Shown: one piece after another, positions 21,880 to 33,335 of the stretch
Layout of the letters: every line of letters starts with the position of its first letter
How positions within the stretch are numbered: position 1 is the first letter of the stretch
Source of the DNA: Enchytraeus crypticus
Taxonomy: Eukaryota; Annelida; Clitellata; Enchytraeida; Enchytraeidae
NCBI GenBank assembly: GCA_905160935.1
Contig: CAJHZI010000649.1
Location: 2,856,001-2,920,000 of the forward strand
Direction of reading: 5' to 3'
Length of the DNA: 64,000 nt
Program-made: the position numbers and the translations under genes
Notes under the pieces: model-generated
Databases searched by the model: none
What the model saw: only the letters and a program-made list of their open reading frames with translations
What the model was told of the DNA's origin: nothing

Positions 21880-22196
21880 TGCTGCATTATTTGCAACAGC
21901 TGCTATAACCCAGATTTTCATGCAGCTGTTGCTCTATTTGCAGCAGCTGTTATTGCCCAGGTTTTCATGCAGCTGCTGGATTATTGGCAGTAGATGTTAC
22001 ATAACAAGCTTTCATGCAGCTGCTGGATTATTGGCAGCAGCTGTTATAGCCTAGGGTTTAGTGCAGCTGCTTTATTATTGACAGCAGCTGTTTTAACCCA
22101 GATTTTCATGCAACTGCTGGATTATTGGCAGCTGCAGCTGTTGTAGCCTATATTTTCATGCAGCTGCTGTATTATTAGCAGCAGCTGTTAAAGCTC
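21880..22196. repeat. 47-bp minisatellite of CAGCTG-containing hairpins
   Basis: About six to seven copies of a 47-bp unit. CATGCAGCTG starts at 21919, 21966 and 22013, and diverged forms continue at 22060, 22107 and 22158. Each complete unit holds an inverted repeat CAGCTGCTG...CAGCAGCTG around a ~9-bp loop (GATTATTGG). Tandem stem-loops result, with two CAGCTG E-box palindromes per unit. Confidence 0.9.
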
Positions 22197-22404
22197 CGTT
22201 TTAAATCTCCTCATACCAATATTTTACTGCTGTACAGTCATGCGTAATTCAATGCAGTACTACACAACGCTGTGTAAGATTGTACGACGTTGAACAATAT
22301 TTGGCGTTGTGCAACGAATTAGAAGTAAAATCTTGCCCAGGATTGTTACAGTCACTGATACATTGTAGTTGTTTTCTACATTTTTAGCCTATGTTTTCTC
22401 TTAT

Positions 22405-22545
22405 ACATTCTTTTTATACCATTATTCTTGGGGGATTCTGCTTATGAAGAGGTAGGCCCCCTACGCCTTCCTCAGCTTCGACTAACATTTACTGGGCAGG
22501 GGCGTCGTTCCCTGAGAAAACAATCCTGTTTACCCTATGTTTTAG
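22405..22545 (+). mobile_element. Family G repeat, copy 1
   Basis: Shares with 33205-33335 the ordered blocks TTCTTGGGGG/TTTTTTGGGT, CTTCCTCAGCTTCGACTAAC, ATTTACTGGGCAGGGGCGTC and TTCCCTGAG. Class unknown. Only two copies were seen. Confidence 0.5.
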
Positions 22546-23002
22546 GTTCACATATTAGATAAGAATGTTGGTTTTATATTATGACGGGATGAGCAAAAAT
22601 GATCAGCAGCTCGTTATATAATCGAAAACGCCACAGGGTCGTAAGTGTGCTACTAGTACTTTGCCTTTCTAGTACTTTCTAGTACTTTTATCATTCAGTT
22701 AGTGTTAATAAAAGAGTTCTTTATACCATCCATAAACATCAAGCATAGAGCTGCCTGACTTACAATAATCTGGTTTAATTTGATTTTCCTGAATTAACAT
22801 AACCTGGCTTAATTAATATCTCCTGGTTTGACATCGCCACGTAACTCGAGTTTCCCTTCAAACCACGAATAAACGACATCTTGAGGAGATCCTTCAGGGA
22901 ATCTGACCTAGACAGTAAATCCACATCATTAAATATACATTATCCGTCGCAGAGTCGCCTTATATAACATAGCAAGCCTGGCGAAGGGTTACCAGACTTA
23001 AA

Positions 23003-23136
23003 AAGCTTGTAATGCTATCGTTAACGCCAGTTTTCTCACTTGAAAGCGATGTCAGTTTCGGGTGAGCCCTGGATTTGAACCCCGCACATACTGATACCCA
23101 GTCGAATATCTTACCGACATCACGCTGGCTCCAGCC
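23003..23136 (-). mobile_element. SINE-A copy inserted in a 30-bp minisatellite
   Basis: Minus strand: GGCTGGAGCCAGCGTGATGT start, A box partly altered, B box GGTTCAAATCC, then CTTTCAAGTGAGAAAACTGG. Units of the 30-bp array lie on both sides (left unit at ~22965-23002, right from 23137). Confidence 0.85.
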
Positions 23137-23350
23137 ACATAACATAGCCTAGTGAATTGTTGCCTGATATAACATAACCTAGAGAATGGTTGACTGACAT
23201 AACAGCCTAGTGAATTGTTGCCTGATATAACATAGCCTAGAGAATTGTTGCCTGATATAACATAACCTAAAGAATTGCTGCCTGATATAAAAATAGCCTA
23301 GTGAATTGTTGCCTTTTATAATATAGCCTGACGAATGGTTGACTGACATT
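23137..23350. repeat. 30-bp minisatellite
   Basis: About seven units of ATAACATAGCCTAGWGAATT plus GTTGCCTGAT. The period is in frame, so the minus strand shows a repeated CYIRQQFSRL peptide. The frame is a product of the repeat, not a gene. Confidence 0.88.
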
Positions 23351-23659
23351 TCGCCTGACTTAAAATCAACTGACGTAGCGTCACTCAATCCTAAGTAATC
23401 CTACGAAAGGCTTAAAAATTGCCGGAAAAAAGATTTAGAGTAAACAGTTATCGGTAATATTTAATGAAGAATGCGAATGTCTTAGTGGAAGGTTTTTGTC
23501 TGTAGCAAAGACGATCTTTTAATAAATGCCTAGAGCTTAGGATTGAACATTCGGGGCTCTCAACATCGCCACTCATGGGCGGTCCTAAATATTGTTTATA
23601 ATGGGATTTCGAGCAGGTCTATTATGATTTCTCAGAAGCCACTGTTAGGAGCAGTCTCT

Positions 23660-23910
23660 ACATTCATAACATTCATTCTGCTGACATTTTATTTAGCACT
23701 ACTTCTTCTGTGACATTTTATTCAGAGCTTCTTCTGTTGACTTTTAATTCAGAGCTGCTTCTTTTGACATATGGTTCAGAGCTGCTTCTCTAGTTGTTGC
23801 CATTTATTCAGAAATTCTTGTGTTTTCACTGTATTCAGAACTGTTAATGACGCTGCTACCTCTGCTGATGTTTCTACTGCCTTTATATTCAGCGCTGCCT
23901 TTGCTCCCTC
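23660..23910. repeat. Degenerate ~30-bp tandem repeat
   Basis: Loose copies of TTCTGCTGACATTTTATTCA plus GAGCTGCTTC, the period varying between roughly 27 and 40 bp. The minus frame 23776-23964 lies mostly inside. Confidence 0.6.
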
Positions 23911-24645
23911 TCTACTTTGATGTCTCAATGGCTCTGTATGTAAGTGCGTTAGGTAATATAACATTTTAAAAGACTGTTTCTGAGGTCATGGGGTCAATTC
24001 TCGGTAAAGCTGATCAGGGAGTAAACTCTCGGAATTCACCTATCGGGGCACACCAGTACACCTGTCGTCTTGCAGAGAAGCCTTAACGTTTTAACCTTAA
24101 GTTCTTAACCTAATTTAAGTCTAAGGCTTCTGACCTTAACGATAGGCCCACATTTAAAAAAGGAAGATCTCTCTGTGCGACTATGTAATCAGAGCTGCTT
24201 CTACTGCTGGAGTAACCATGTTACCACTGCTTCCTCGAGTGCTTTGATCTACGGCGGCGACTGACCGTGGCATAGTCAAACATTTATGAATTTATCATTT
24301 TTCCACATCGTCGAAATGAATGGTGTTGAATACAATGGATCCGAAAGGGGGATTCTCCATATTTCTCTTCTAAAAGAAAGAAATAGGAAATAAATGGTTT
24401 TCTTTTTACTTTTGCCGATTCTCAGTAAAAATAAGATGAACTAATGCAGTCACTTTTAATAAATTATACTAGCATAAACACATTTTGTTAATTCTTTTTA
24501 AGACTTCTGCAGAATCTCCACTTACGGAGTTCTCACGATACAACCGTCATCAATTGAGAGATTACATTCTTTCCCAAAGCGTTAAAATGTAAGTTACCGA
24601 CCGTCAATCTGCAGTGTAAAAAGTGTTTTTTCAACAATTTGTTTA

Positions 24646-24768
24646 GCCGGTAAGATACTCGATTAGTATGTGCGGGGTTCAAATCCTGGGCTCGCCCGTC
24701 ATTGACATCGACATTGATTTTTCGAGTGAGGAAACTGACGTTAACCATAGCTTTGTCAGCTTTTTTAG
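24646..24768 (+). mobile_element. SINE-A copy, 5' truncated
   Basis: Starts inside the head (CCGGTAAGATACTCGAT), lacks the middle of the anticodon-arm region, and has B box GGTTCAAATCC and the full 3' body. A short insertion (ACATCGACATTG) duplicates part of the ACATCG block. Confidence 0.85.
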
Positions 24769-26024
24769 GAGATGGCACGAGAAGTTTAATGTAACAAAAT
24801 ATGTGTTGCGCATGTTAACACAGGCACAGACTACAGAATTTAAAGAAATAGGCGTGGTAATTGCTACGAATAATTACTTATTCTTTTAGTTCTTTTAATT
24901 CTTTTAATTCTTGTAATTCATTTTTTACTAAGTCTTTTGTGGATGCGTGATCATTATTCAAGAGTCCAATGACACCATTCCCTATAAAAATGCTATACGT
25001 AATTATTATACATTTTGTAATTCAGCTGCTGCTCGATTTGATTGCATGTGATTCGTCCCTTTTTTAAAAGTCTTTATTTTTTACATTAAACATTTTTATT
25101 TGTTTATCGTGTCGCCTGAAAGTTCTGCTATTGTCACTATTTCTCTAATTTTATTGGTAATGTTTTCATGGTACTCTCAGGCGGTCCACTTTTTTACTCA
25201 GATGTTTAGCGGTTTCAATGTCGTGGTAGTATTGACCTCACTCGACAGCAAGAGAAGTGTCGTCTAGATGTGGAGCTACCTCACTCACTCTTGTTTGATC
25301 AGCAAGAAACCATATCTCTTCATGTGCTGGGATCAGCTCCTCCCTTCCCAGAAATATTTCGTTTTTGCGAGACAACACTCGTATTTAGTCCAATGTTCAA
25401 AGTGATCATCGTCCGTAAGGGGCGGTTTTATTCAAAGCTGGATGTGGACTACGCCACAATAGTAGGAGGTGGTACATTGAATATGGCAAACAGGATAGGC
25501 TAAAATAGATGGTTATGATGAGGGTAGACATGGTCAAGGGAGCACGTCATCTTGTGCCCCAAAGCTAGAGGGTTGAATATCACACTAGCTGGTTCCAATT
25601 AAATATTCTTTTGCAAGGCGTGGCACTTGTTTTATTCTAGCACTCACTAACGCGAATATTTAAAGGAGCACTACGTAACAATTAACATGTATTCATATGA
25701 TTATGTTTTATTTAAATATTATATTATGTTGCTACTATTGCGTAAACATTTAATTTCATAGAATATATTTTGATTCGCTACTTCGTCAGAAGAAATCAAA
25801 ATATCGGTTTTGCTACAAGAAATGTAATTTGAAACCTCCGGTGATGTGTATTTCCATTATTTCAACTGCTGTCTTATTATACTATTTTATTGACATTTAT
25901 TCATTATTTTATTTACATATTCTGTTCTCCTAAATTTAATTTGGATATTTGGGAATTCACGAAGAGCCCAATAATTGGGCTATTTTAAAGTAATTTACTA
26001 GGCATGTTAACTAAAATATGTCTT
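24769..26024. other. Non-coding stretch
   Basis: No recognised gene. The region 25150-25500 is slightly GC-richer and holds a 77-codon plus frame (25270-25503) starting MELPHSLLFDQQ. No domain was recognised and it is left uncalled. Confidence 0.45.
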
Positions 26025-26095
26025 AATCAATCAATAAGAATTTAGGGTCCGGTTCCTCGTCATAAGGCAATGCCAGGGACTTCTTAAGATAAATG
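26025..26095 (-). mobile_element. Family E-type 3' end
   Basis: Minus strand: GTCCCTGGCATTGCCTTATG, ACGAGGAACCGGACCC, then a (TTGATTGA) tail. It matches 4235-4312. Confidence 0.55.
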
Positions 26096-27732
26096 TAAAT
26101 ATTTGCTAAATTATCTTCAATTGATGAACCTAGAAAAGATGGATCATCATAATTTAGTGCTCTGTTATTTTTAATCATTCAGGTGCGCATTATGCATAAG
26201 GAGTTTTTAAGTCTGCTAAGAGTCGACAGTGGATTCCTCCCCTGACAGATTCGATGACTTATGCCAGGGTCCGTCACTTAAACCATGTTCTCTTGCGCAA
26301 ATATTTATATAAAAAATTATTAGAATTAAATGCAATTAACTCAATCAATTCCTATAGGCTACTACTGTATATGCAAAAACTTCAGAACAACATTAAAAGA
26401 GGCACCATGTCCAAATTCAACTGTCAATATTATCCACAATTATTGTGTTTTTCTTTTTTTCGTGCTAAACTTAAAAGAATGCTTGAAGTTCATTGAACTT
26501 GATGCGAGAGACCTGCTGTGCACCAGCTAATGCTGCAGCCCAGTGAAATGAAGCAGCTCTAGGTAGTAGCTGCATTTCGAAGAAACGATATTATGGCAAG
26601 CGTTGAAAAATAATGACCACTAATACGTACAGAAATAGAGTACTTTCTGGTAAGGCAATAAAATCCAGCAATAGCCAACATAGTTGTCCACACAGTAAAT
26701 ATTGTCGTTCTCTTTAATATGGTGCCAGCCTGTAGTCTGGGAAAAGCTTATAATAGGATCAGTTGCGAGATCAACTGCATAAAGTTACGCAGGTTGCAAT
26801 TTTTGTGCTTATCCAGTCACTAACATACCTTCGATATTGGTGACGGGTGTTTAGTGAGTACTGAAATTTTGACTTTTAGACGGAATATATTTTATACCTC
26901 AACAGACGAAATATTCTGAAGAGCTTATAGTATTCCTGATTTAATTTCTGTCTTAATCTTAATTATAGTCATATTTAAAATTCTCTCTATTGGCCTAAAA
27001 TATAATTATTAAAGTCAGCGGTGCATGGAAATTTGAATTCTGCTGAAATATTCTGAATGATAATTAATTTATTTAAAATTTTCATCTTTAATTGCTTCAT
27101 TTGTACAGATATTATTATTTAATTTCTTCATAGCTTTCATAATATCTTAAATTCAATATGTTTATTTGCAATCCTCTTAAGAGTAGACTATGTTTAATTT
27201 TTTTACATACAAAGTAAAAGCATTTACATTAACATTTTGCGGAACAAACAAATCTCTAAACTTCGTGTACTTGGCTTTTACGTGTGATAATCTTGTACGC
27301 TGCATTGTTCACCCCAGCTGTACATATTTCTGAGTGTATAAACTTTCATTGCCGAACGTTTTGCAGAATGTTGCACATGCGCCGACTTTTATAGCCGATA
27401 TAGTCTGGTCGGCGGTCAAGGACTTGCAATGATGGTTACTGGAGGCTTATACGTGTGTATGATAAAACTACTGGACAATCCGGACGGTAGCTCTAGAGCG
27501 GCGTAACTTCAGTATTTCAATGTTGCCGCTATAAGAACGTTTAATCAATTACCTAAACTTATAAGAGAGAATATTCTGCTTGTTTTGCGCACTTGTCTAA
27601 TTTAATGCGCGTATCAATATGAATATTACCCAATCAATTAGATTACAATCACTCAGCTAGCATTTGATTGGTTCTGATAGCTGATTGCTGTGTGATGAGA
27701 GTTTTACAACCGCTAAATTAACAAGGTGCACT
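26096..27732. other. Non-coding stretch
   Basis: No gene recognised. Frames at 26254-26530 overlap and look random. Confidence 0.5.
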
Positions 27733-27832
27733 GTTCGTGTGATCGTGTGATCATTTGAACGTGTGATCGTGTGTTCGTGTGTGATCGTGTGTGATTGTGT
27801 ATGATCGTGTGTTCGAGTGATCGTATGTGGCC
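27733..27832. repeat. GTGTGATC-type tandem repeat
   Basis: Irregular tandem of CGTGTGATCGTGTGATC with GTGTTCGTGTG variants. Confidence 0.85.
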
Positions 27833-28429
27833 ATTTAAAGGTGAACTTTTATGAGATTAGTGTCAAAACAACGTCTAATATTTAGACGATGTGTTAGATT
27901 CTCTACATTATTATTATCTTTTAAAACTAAGTCGCATACTATATTGACTGCGCGGATTGAATTCTTTACTTTCCGAAATAATAAAATACAATTTTAGAAA
28001 TGACAAGAACTTAAAAAATTGAAGCAACACGTGGCATTGAATAAGTGCTGCATTTTAATAAATTAATAAATAAACTTTTAATAAACAAATTGATATATTA
28101 TACAAAATAAATTACTTTAAAAACCTAGTTTTTCTACAAAAGTACTTTTCTTTCTTGTACTCAATTTTCACACTTCTTGATCTCGCAGTTCCAAACTATT
28201 TTGTATGTGTAATGTACACGCCTTGTTCACAATTTATATATTAAGAAATATATATTATAGATCTAAAGCAAATATTATACAGCTGTTATTTATAAATATT
28301 AAGTGACGTAGGGTTTTTCTAAAGATTTATAATAGATGATATAAGCCGAAGTTATAGGTGGGTATAGCTAGTTTATTACGCTGGGTATTTCCAAAGTGAC
28401 GCAGCTAACGCGTAAATCGATTAAGCGAG

Positions 28430-29328
28430 AAGTGCTGTGGTTGGCTGAAGTCGATCGCTTGAGTAGTATTTAAAGAGGCCGTCGATACATAGAAAAGCAT
28501 ATTGGGTTCTGCGTGGTTCGTCTGCGCAGTAACTCAGGGAGGCCAGAACCTTCTACGCGAAAGTACTGCGAACCGAGGGAATATAGTACGTAATATCCCA
28601 ATCCCAAGGCAAAAGTACGATTAGTATACAGAAATCTGGTCTTCGTCTAGCCGAAAGCTTTCAAGCTCGCTTCGCTCGTAGCCCCTCAGGTTGACTAGTT
28701 GCCCAAGCCGTGAAGGCTAATTTGGAGGCAAGAGAGTTCAGTGTCCCCCTGGGTAGGCCCAGGTAAGAGGCTGGTAGTCCACGGCAATACTCGGGTCGAG
28801 TCTGTCTCTGCGGGTATTTGCTAAGCGCCTGGGTCGAGTGTGTCTCTGCAGGCGAGGAGGCTGGTAGTCCACGGCAATACTCGGGTCGAGTCTGTCTCTG
28901 CAGCTATTTGCTAAGCGCCTGGGTCGAGTTCGTCTCTGCAGGCGGGAGTAGGATTACCAATTACCAGTTGACTATCAACGAATTTCTCATCGACTACACG
29001 GAAGGCCAAATTATACTACCTTCAACAAAGGCGAAAGTAGAAACTAGGGAAAGACCAATATAGGAAAAGGAGATAGGGAAGGATAAGTCTAAAAAAGGGG
29101 ATATAAGAAAGTTTTAATAGGGTAAAGAAGAATAAAGTTCTTCGCAATTAAAACAACAAATCATATAATTAATTATATACTACTAAAAGTTTGAAGACTA
29201 GGAAGCAGAGCAAAAACTAAATCGTAGTTGCCTGAAAGATTGCAGACGCTTCCACTCCCAGTTCGGGTCACCATATCACTTCGCCCCGAGAACCACGAAT
29301 ATCACGGGATAGAATCTAACAAGGGAGC
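28430..29328 (+). other. GC-rich leader-like block with TATA-like box
   Basis: Composition shifts sharply to GC/CpG-rich at about 28380. TAGTATTTAAAG (28463-28474) is a TATA-like box with a plausible start site ~30 bp downstream. A long leader follows, containing the 90-bp duplication, up to the ATG of the 160-codon frame. No splice or coding structure was recognised. It could be the promoter and 5' UTR of a host gene, or the 5' end of an unidentified mobile element (for example an LTR-type element). No partner terminal repeat or polymerase was seen in the window. Confidence 0.4.
28767..28946. repeat. 90-bp tandem duplication with internal subrepeat
   Basis: Two copies (28767 and 28857) of a 90-bp unit beginning GAGGCTGGTAGTCCACGGC. 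Each unit contains GGGTCGAGTnnGTCTCTGC twice, 38 bp apart. Confidence 0.9.
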
Positions 29329-29811
29329 ATGGCAGAAACTCAACCGTCATCGTTTAAATACGTAGAAGACGTGGAGTACACTTCTACTCCCGACTCGGTC
29401 CAGCGCGGACGCTGTGCGCCGGGTTCCCGAGAACCCAATAACGAAGTAGGCAAGGGGGGTTGGACCTTGGCCTACTCAGTCGGTAACGAACAAGAAAGGC
29501 CTATCGAGACGGATGATACGAGGAAAGAAGTTTCATTAGAAGACGCAGCACCTCGGTTCCTCCTGACAAGCGGTACCTTTAGTAAAACATTCGACGAAAA
29601 AGCTGCCGTTTCGAAACACTGCCGGCCGGAAAGCGAGTACAGATGTAGACAACCGCTCGAGGACGAACAGGCAGCAAGGCCGTCCACGACAGTATGCTTC
29701 CAACGAAACAATTATACAGTTTGGATGACCAAGTTAGTAAATTATTTTTTTGTAAGACTTAGAATTCGGGGTCCAATGCAAATGGATTTTTCTGTGACAG
29801 TGTCAATGTAA
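29329..29811 (+). CDS. Unidentified 160-residue ORF (MAETQPSSF...)
   Basis: The frame opens at a well-placed ATG (agcATGg, purine at -3 and G at +4) after the GC-rich leader. Its first ~135 codons share the block's GC-rich composition. The final ~25 residues (after VWMTKLVN) run into AT-rich sequence, so the original reading probably ended or continued differently. The protein is acidic and polar with no signal peptide, membrane segment or motif I recognise. Composition unlike its surroundings and a compact leader-plus-ORF layout fit either a host first exon or the start of a structural protein of a mobile element. Function is not assigned. Confidence 0.35.
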   Translation: MAETQPSSFKYVEDVEYTSTPDSVQRGRCAPGSREPNNEVGKGGWTLAYSVGNEQERPIETDDTRKEVSLEDAAPRFLLTSGTFSKTFDEKAAVSKHCRPESEYRCRQPLEDEQAARPSTTVCFQRNNYTVWMTKLVNYFFVRLRIRGPMQMDFSVTVSM

Positions 29812-30115
29812 TACGAAAAGGACGTTAAAATCTATGTGAAGCTTTGCCTATTCTTTTGAATGGACTTTTAACTGATAAATATATTGACAGGACTGGAAGG
29901 CTAGACAGTGGGATTAATCATTCAACAGATGGCGACTGACTTTCAGATATTTCATGAGCTATCATGAAAAATCTCTCATGTTGTTCTAGGATAAATATAA
30001 ACGATGATAGTGCAATGACATTATTTGATTAAAACTAAGTATAAATGTAAAGATTAAACTTTATGTTTTATTTGGATTTTGCATCTGTTCACACGTGTCT
30101 TAGACACAACTATTT
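29812..30115. other. Non-coding stretch
   Basis: AT-rich, nothing recognised. Confidence 0.5.
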
Positions 30116-30590
30116 CATAGGTACACATGATCATGGGTAGGTTCACAGGATGGGTTATATCATTGGTAGGTTCACAGGATAGGTTATATCATGGGTAGAC
30201 TCACAGGATGGGTTATATCATGAGTAGGCTCACAGGATGGGTTATATCATGAGTAGGTTTGCAGGATGGGTTATATCATGGGTAGACTCACAGGATGGGT
30301 TATATCATGGGTAAGCTCACAGGATGGGTTATATCATGAGTAGGTTTGCAGGATGGGTTATATCATGGGTAGGCTCACAGGATGGGTTATATCATGGATA
30401 GACTCACAGAATGGGTTATATCATGGGTAGGCTCATATGATGGGTTATATCATTGGTAGGTTCACAGGTTGGGTTATATCATGGGTAGGCTCACAGGATG
30501 GGTTATATAATGGGTAGGCTCACAGGATGGGTTATATCATGGGTAGGCTCACAGGATGGGTTATATTACAGGTAGGCTCACAGTGTGTAT
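30116..30590. repeat. 29-bp minisatellite
   Basis: About sixteen copies of CAGGATGGGTTATATCATGG plus GTAGGCTCA. Two variants, GGTAGGCTCAC and AGTAGGTTTGC, are interspersed, which suggests blockwise duplication. Confidence 0.95.
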
Positions 30591-30623
30591 TAGTTCATGG
30601 CATACATAGAATCAATAGGTGTA

Positions 30624-31955
30624 TCTCTCTCTTAGTGCACTGCCTACTGGCAGGTCCATGGTACATAACGCCTCCACTCTTCTCTGTCTTCCGCCTTCCT
30701 CTTCATTTCCACATATGAGTGGGTCTTTAAATCATCTAACATACCTAATCTCGGCCTGCCCCTGCCTCTTTTTCCTTCCATTCTACCTTCTATGACCTCT
30801 TTTAATAGACCTTCCCCCCTTAGAATGTGTCCTATCCATCTCTTCTTCCTATTTCTTAATACATTTATCAACTGTCTATCTGTGCCAACTCTCTCCAGGA
30901 CTTCCTCATTTGTAACCTTTTGAGTCCAGCTAATACTCTCCATTCTTCTCCAAATCCACATATCCAATGCCTCCAGTTTCCTAATATCTTCCTTCCTTAA
31001 GGCCCATGTTTCACATCCATGCAATAGCGTGGTCCAAACCAAAGTTTTCACTATCTTTATCTTTGTGTCTTTCTTAGACTTTTTGTTAATAGTTCTTTTC
31101 TACTACCAAAGGCCGCTTTTGCTTGTGCAATCCTACTGCATATTTCCGTCTCACATTTCCCATCATCGGTTATAGTATGACCCAAATATTTGAAACTCCT
31201 TACCTGTTCCAATTTCGTACCATTTATTGTGATATTAACTTCACCTTTATTATTGGACACTCTCATAACCTTGGTCTTTTTTATATTAATCTTCATGCCA
31301 TATCTTAGGGCCGTATCATTCAGCCTATCCATTATCTTCTGCAATCCAATCTCGCTGCCCGCTACCATTCCTTGGTCATCTGCAAATCGTACATCTTGTA
31401 ACAAATTCCCTCCTACTTTTATTCCTTCTTCCAAGTCTTCCATGGCTTCATCCATCATTGCCTCAGCGTAAATGTTAAACAGCAGCGGCGAAATGCTACA
31501 ACCTTGTCTTACTCCACGTCCTATTTCTCCTTCTTCTGAGTATTCTTGTTGGATTTTTATTACTGCTCTTTGATTCATGTACAAGTTCAAAATTAGTCTT
31601 CTATCGGTCCAATCAATTCCTATTCTTTTTAAGATATTCATCATCGTTATCCAATCAATCCTGTCAAAGGCCTTCTCGAAGTTTACAAAGCATACAAAAA
31701 CGTCATTTCCATATTCTAAGCTTCTTTCGCAAAGTAACCCGCATTACTCCTATTGCTTCTCTTGTGCCGCATCCTTTCCTAAAACCAAATTGTGTCTTGC
31801 TCAGTATCATCTCTGCTTTCGACTGAATGCGATTATTTACTATCTGTAATAAGATCTTCGATGCATGAGGTATTAAGCTGATTGTTCTGTAATCCGAACA
31901 CTCCACAGCATTGGAGGTATAAGTTAAATAGGTGTATAGGTTCAGAGAATGCATA
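30624..31955 (-). mobile_element. LINE-F, longest copy (reverse transcriptase to 3' end)
   Basis: The minus strand encodes, in order: YRTISLIPHASKILLQIVNN and TQFGFRKGCGTREAI (RT motifs 1-2); VCFVNFEKAFDRIDW (motif with the first catalytic Asp); GVRQGCSISPLLFNIY; then RFADDQGMVA, the FADD catalytic box; GWKYLGHTI-type motif FKYLGHTITDD; VKTLVWTTLLHGCETW; ALDMWIWRRM; and a tail rich in KRGRGRPRLGMLDDLK. This order is typical of non-LTR retrotransposon pol (family knowledge). The clade is uncertain. Two frame changes are visible, near 31690-31703 and near 31050-31060. The endonuclease is absent (5' truncation). The 3' end is CCTGCCAGTAGGCAGTGCAC followed by TAAGAGAGAG. Confidence 0.92.
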
Positions 31956-32271
31956 AGCTCAGAAATTACACATTATTATATAAGCGTTAGCTGATTGAAT
32001 GTAAACATAATTTTATGGCGAACTTTCTCAGTATTAGCTGTTAGAGATTTATTTATTTTGTTGAATTTTATTGCTTAAAATATATTGATGTAACATTTTA
32101 AGTAGCAGGGTTGCAGTTTGAAAAGAGACGTCCAATTTATTAAATTACTTGTAATACGAAGGGTGTTTCCCTTTTATTAGATACAATGCAGCTAATTTGG
32201 TCTATCAAATATTATATTTTTACATCTAGTGGTTGTTTTTCTACAAGAAAAGTCTCGTTAATTTTGATATG

Positions 32272-33085
32272 CCCCTCCTATTTAAAACTCCTTGCCTGTT
32301 CCAATCTTATCCTATTTATCTTAATATCGATGCCTTGGACACTTTCATAACTTCTTTATTTTTATAGTGACATTCATACCATACTTCAATGCAGTACCTT
32401 CAGACTCTCTATAATCATCTGCGGTCCAATCTCGCTTCATACCATCATTGCTTACCTGCAAACTTCACTTCTTTCATCAAGTTACCTCAAACTTCAAACT
32501 GTTTAAGCAATTACTTGTTTAAATAAGCAAGACATATATGTACAACATTATTCATAACTTTCTTGTGGACCATATTGTTATTCTCTGTAACAATAACTCC
32601 TGTGCTCTTGGATGAGCAATATTGACTATTAAGAATGGTTTGCAGGGTTATGTTTTTCAGTAGCATAGAAGAGTTACTGTTGAACACAACACTTTATTCA
32701 TAGTATTGCCTCTCACACAGTAACCTAAATTGTTTCTGCACTTAGTTTTTAACTGTACACTACTTTGTATTTTATTCTATGTTTCTATATTTACCTTTAT
32801 TTGCACACTCTATCCATTGCTGATAGTTTGTTTACGAAAATAAATTTTATTCCTTCTTCAATGTCTTTGCTGACCTCCACCATCTCTGCCTCTGCGTAAA
32901 TGTTAAACAACGGCGTCGAATTGTAACTTCTCTTACTGCACGTTCTATTTCACCTTCTTTTGAGTATTGTTGCGGATCTTAATCACAGCTCTTTAGATCA
33001 TGAAGAAGCGTACAATTAACCTTCTATCTCTCCAGTCAGCTCCTATTCTTTTAAAGATGTTCAGCAGCGTTATTCAATTTGAGAC
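32272..33085 (-). mobile_element. LINE-F copy in two pieces, interrupted
   Basis: Minus strand: 32848-33085 matches the GIDWTDRR to PLLFN part, and 32272-32490 matches the LQ(D)-FADD to FKYLG part of the 30624-31955 copy. About 360 bp of unrelated AT-rich sequence separate them. It is strongly diverged, with no long frame left. Confidence 0.78.
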
Positions 33086-33204
33086 GCAAGTAATATCTTC
33101 CGTATGATATATCCGTGAGACACGTGTAATGCAGACAGACTTTGGTATCCTTAACACCCTTCTTTATTTAAGGGTTTCACGGGACTGACGGTTTTCTTTG
33201 TTGT

Positions 33205-33335
33205 TGTGATGTACCATTCTTTTTTTGGGTTATGCTCTAGGTGGGGTGGACCACTATGTCTTCATCAGCTGCAACTAACATTTTTACTGTGGCAGAGGGC
33301 GTCATTCCCTGAGTATACTGTACTGTTTACGAGTA
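33205..33335 (+). mobile_element. Family G repeat, copy 2
   Basis: Matches 22405-22545: TTCATCAGCTGCAACTAAC, ATTTTTACTGTGGCAGAGG, GCGTCATTCCCTGAG. Confidence 0.5.

Noticed and set aside
23179-23388. ORF with repeated CYIRQQFSRL
   Set aside because: Product of the 30-bp minisatellite.
29250-29290. A primer-binding-site-like string (TTCGGGTCACCA)
   Set aside because: It is in the orientation opposite to the adjacent ORF and no matching terminal repeat lies next to it, so it is not used to classify the block.
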